From NCBI GenBank assembly GCA_947450745.1, contig CANFYD010000026.1:1-14927 (forward strand): a DNA stretch of 14,927 bases, in the 5' to 3' direction. A program made the position numbers and the translations under genes. Positions within the stretch are counted from its first letter, which is position 1; each line of letters begins with the position of its first letter. The stretch is from Burkholderiales bacterium. GTDB taxonomy: Bacteria > Pseudomonadota > Gammaproteobacteria > Burkholderiales > Burkholderiaceae_C. Shown in pieces: positions 13,809-14,927 of the stretch. Under the pieces are notes generated by a model. It did not search any database. It saw only the letters and a list, made by a program, of their open reading frames with translations, and was not told the DNA's origin.

Positions 13809-14927
13809 ATTTTCTGAACTTTTCGCACCAATGGAGCCTCAGGTCGCGGCTCCGGCTGGTCGGCCTGCTCGCCCTGCTGATGGGCTTGTTGCCCAGCGCT
13901 TTGCTGTTGAACCGCTACGTCAGTCAACTGGACACGGTGGCGCGCGAGGCGCAAGGCTTACCGGTCAACCTGGCTTGGCAAGACAGCCTGAGCGCCTTGC
14001 AAGCACACCGGCGCTTGGCCGCCGAGGCGCTGTCGACCCGACCCGATGCGCGCCGTGAGTTAGCGGCCAGTCAGCAAGCAGTACGCGAGCAAATACAGAT
14101 GTTGAGCCGCAGCTTGGCCGCGCCAGAGGCTGGCTTTGCAGCTCGTCATGCGGCCGCAGCCCACGCGCTGGCCGAGCAGTTCAATGCCTTGACCGCCGAG
14201 CTGGAGAGTGCGCGGCCAGACCTTGCCCGACTGATGAGTCGGCACTTGAGCCTGTCGGCGCTGGCGTTTCGCGCCGTGGCGGACTTCAACGGCGATGTGG
14301 GACTGCTGTTGGACCCACAAGCCGCCACCTATTTCGCCGTCATGGCCGGCCTGCAAGCCGCGCCCCGGGTGAGCGACGCCTTGTCGGAGTTGGGCAGCCT
14401 GGCCAGCGCCGCTGCGGTGGACGATATTGGCGCGGTGGCAGCGGCCTTGACCCGCTACCGCGAACATGCCGAACTGACGCAGCAAAGCATGCAGGCGGCC
14501 GAAAGAACAGGCGGCGCCATGCAGACCACCTGGGCGTCGTTGGCGGCGCAAATGGAAAAGCAGCGCCAGCTGGTGGACAACACGACGCGCGCGGCGGCGC
14601 TGGATGTCAACTATCCGCTCGAGCAACTCGCCGCCAGTTTTTCGACCGCCGCGCAGCTGCAAGCCGAGGTTTCCTCTCAGGTGCTGGCGGCCTTGAAGTC
14701 CGACCTGAGTCAGCGCCACAGCCAGGCCAGTTTCATGCGCAATCTCTTGCTGCTGCTGATTCCCGCACTGGTGGCCGCGCTGGCCCTGCTGATGAGCCGA
14801 TCGATGCGACAACTGCTGACGCCGGTGGCCCAAATGGTGACAGTCACCGAGCGCATTGCCGGCGGCGACCTGAGCCAAAACGTGCCGCTGGGCCGACGCG
14901 ATGAAATGGGGCGCGTGCTGCTGTCGA
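13805..14927 (+). CDS. Membrane receptor with HAMP domain (chemoreceptor or sensor kinase), truncated by the window edge
   Basis: An open frame runs from the ATG at 13805 to the window end without a stop, giving 374 codons. It starts with a basic tail and TM1 at about 18-35 (LVGLLALLMGLLPSALLL), followed by a periplasmic region of about 275 residues rich in Ala, Leu and Gln that is largely helical. TM2 is at about 313-331 (NLLLLLIPALVAALALLMS). A HAMP domain begins near 335 with the conserved Pro in LLTPVAQM, then GGDLSQ and RRDEMG. The output domain is cut off, so methyl-accepting chemotaxis protein, histidine kinase and GGDEF outputs all remain possible; chemoreceptor is the favourite from the HAMP wording. 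GGAG at 13796-13799 is a good ribosome site, and ATGA couples it to the c-di-GMP gene. Confidence 0.85.
   Translation, partial: MNFLNFSHQWSLRSRLRLVGLLALLMGLLPSALLLNRYVSQLDTVAREAQGLPVNLAWQDSLSALQAHRRLAAEALSTRPDARRELAASQQAVREQIQMLSRSLAAPEAGFAARHAAAAHALAEQFNALTAELESARPDLARLMSRHLSLSALAFRAVADFNGDVGLLLDPQAATYFAVMAGLQAAPRVSDALSELGSLASAAAVDDIGAVAAALTRYREHAELTQQSMQAAERTGGAMQTTWASLAAQMEKQRQLVDNTTRAAALDVNYPLEQLAASFSTAAQLQAEVSSQVLAALKSDLSQRHSQASFMRNLLLLLIPALVAALALLMSRSMRQLLTPVAQMVTVTERIAGGDLSQNVPLGRRDEMGRVLLS

Noticed and set aside
14060..14878. 272-codon minus-strand frame near the right edge
   Set aside because: It lies opposite the HAMP receptor, which runs open from 13805 to the edge and shows two TM segments and a HAMP domain.

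Overview
The window looks like an ordinary chromosomal stretch of a high-GC betaproteobacterium, most likely Burkholderiales and perhaps Comamonadaceae-like. That is inferred from base composition, codon use, the protein flavour and the pairing of an RpfE-like gene with recJ; no rRNA or marker gene fixes the taxon. There are eleven protein-coding genes. Ten are complete and one runs off the right edge. I saw no tRNA, rRNA, CRISPR array, transposase or phage gene.

Left part (1-4610), mixed metabolism and stress genes. A stand-alone Rieske-type ring-hydroxylating oxygenase alpha subunit comes first, followed by a strong hairpin. A 10-TM EamA/DMT transporter and a 3-mercaptopyruvate-type sulfurtransferase follow, 10 bp apart and probably co-transcribed. 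A single-domain universal stress protein then meets, tail to tail across a 10-bp-stem hairpin, a dienelactone-hydrolase-family enzyme with a Tat signal read from the minus strand.

Middle part (4610-8901), polyphosphate turnover. ppx (exopolyphosphatase, + strand) converges on a minus-strand ppk1-sixA pair (polyphosphate kinase and a SixA-type histidine phosphatase). The ~250 bp between them hold no gene. They contain a 64-bp unit in tandem (59/64 identical), a decayed third copy, a 16-bp perfect palindrome and a last fragment that overlaps the sixA stop codon. This is the most structured non-coding DNA in the window.

Right part (9003-14927), DNA repair and signalling. An RpfE-like protein of unknown function is translationally coupled (ATGA) to recJ. 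After 145 bp comes a second ATGA-coupled pair: an EAL-CBS-GGDEF cyclic-di-GMP protein with an intact EAL site but a variant GGDDF motif and no RxxD inhibitory site, then a two-TM receptor with a HAMP domain whose output domain lies beyond the window. The coupling suggests that the receptor and the c-di-GMP enzyme act in one signalling unit.

I found no convincing new multi-gene system. The items most worth a second look are the tandem palindromic repeat between ppx and sixA, the coupled c-di-GMP/receptor pair, and the GGRSTE variant in the Ppx phosphate-binding loop.
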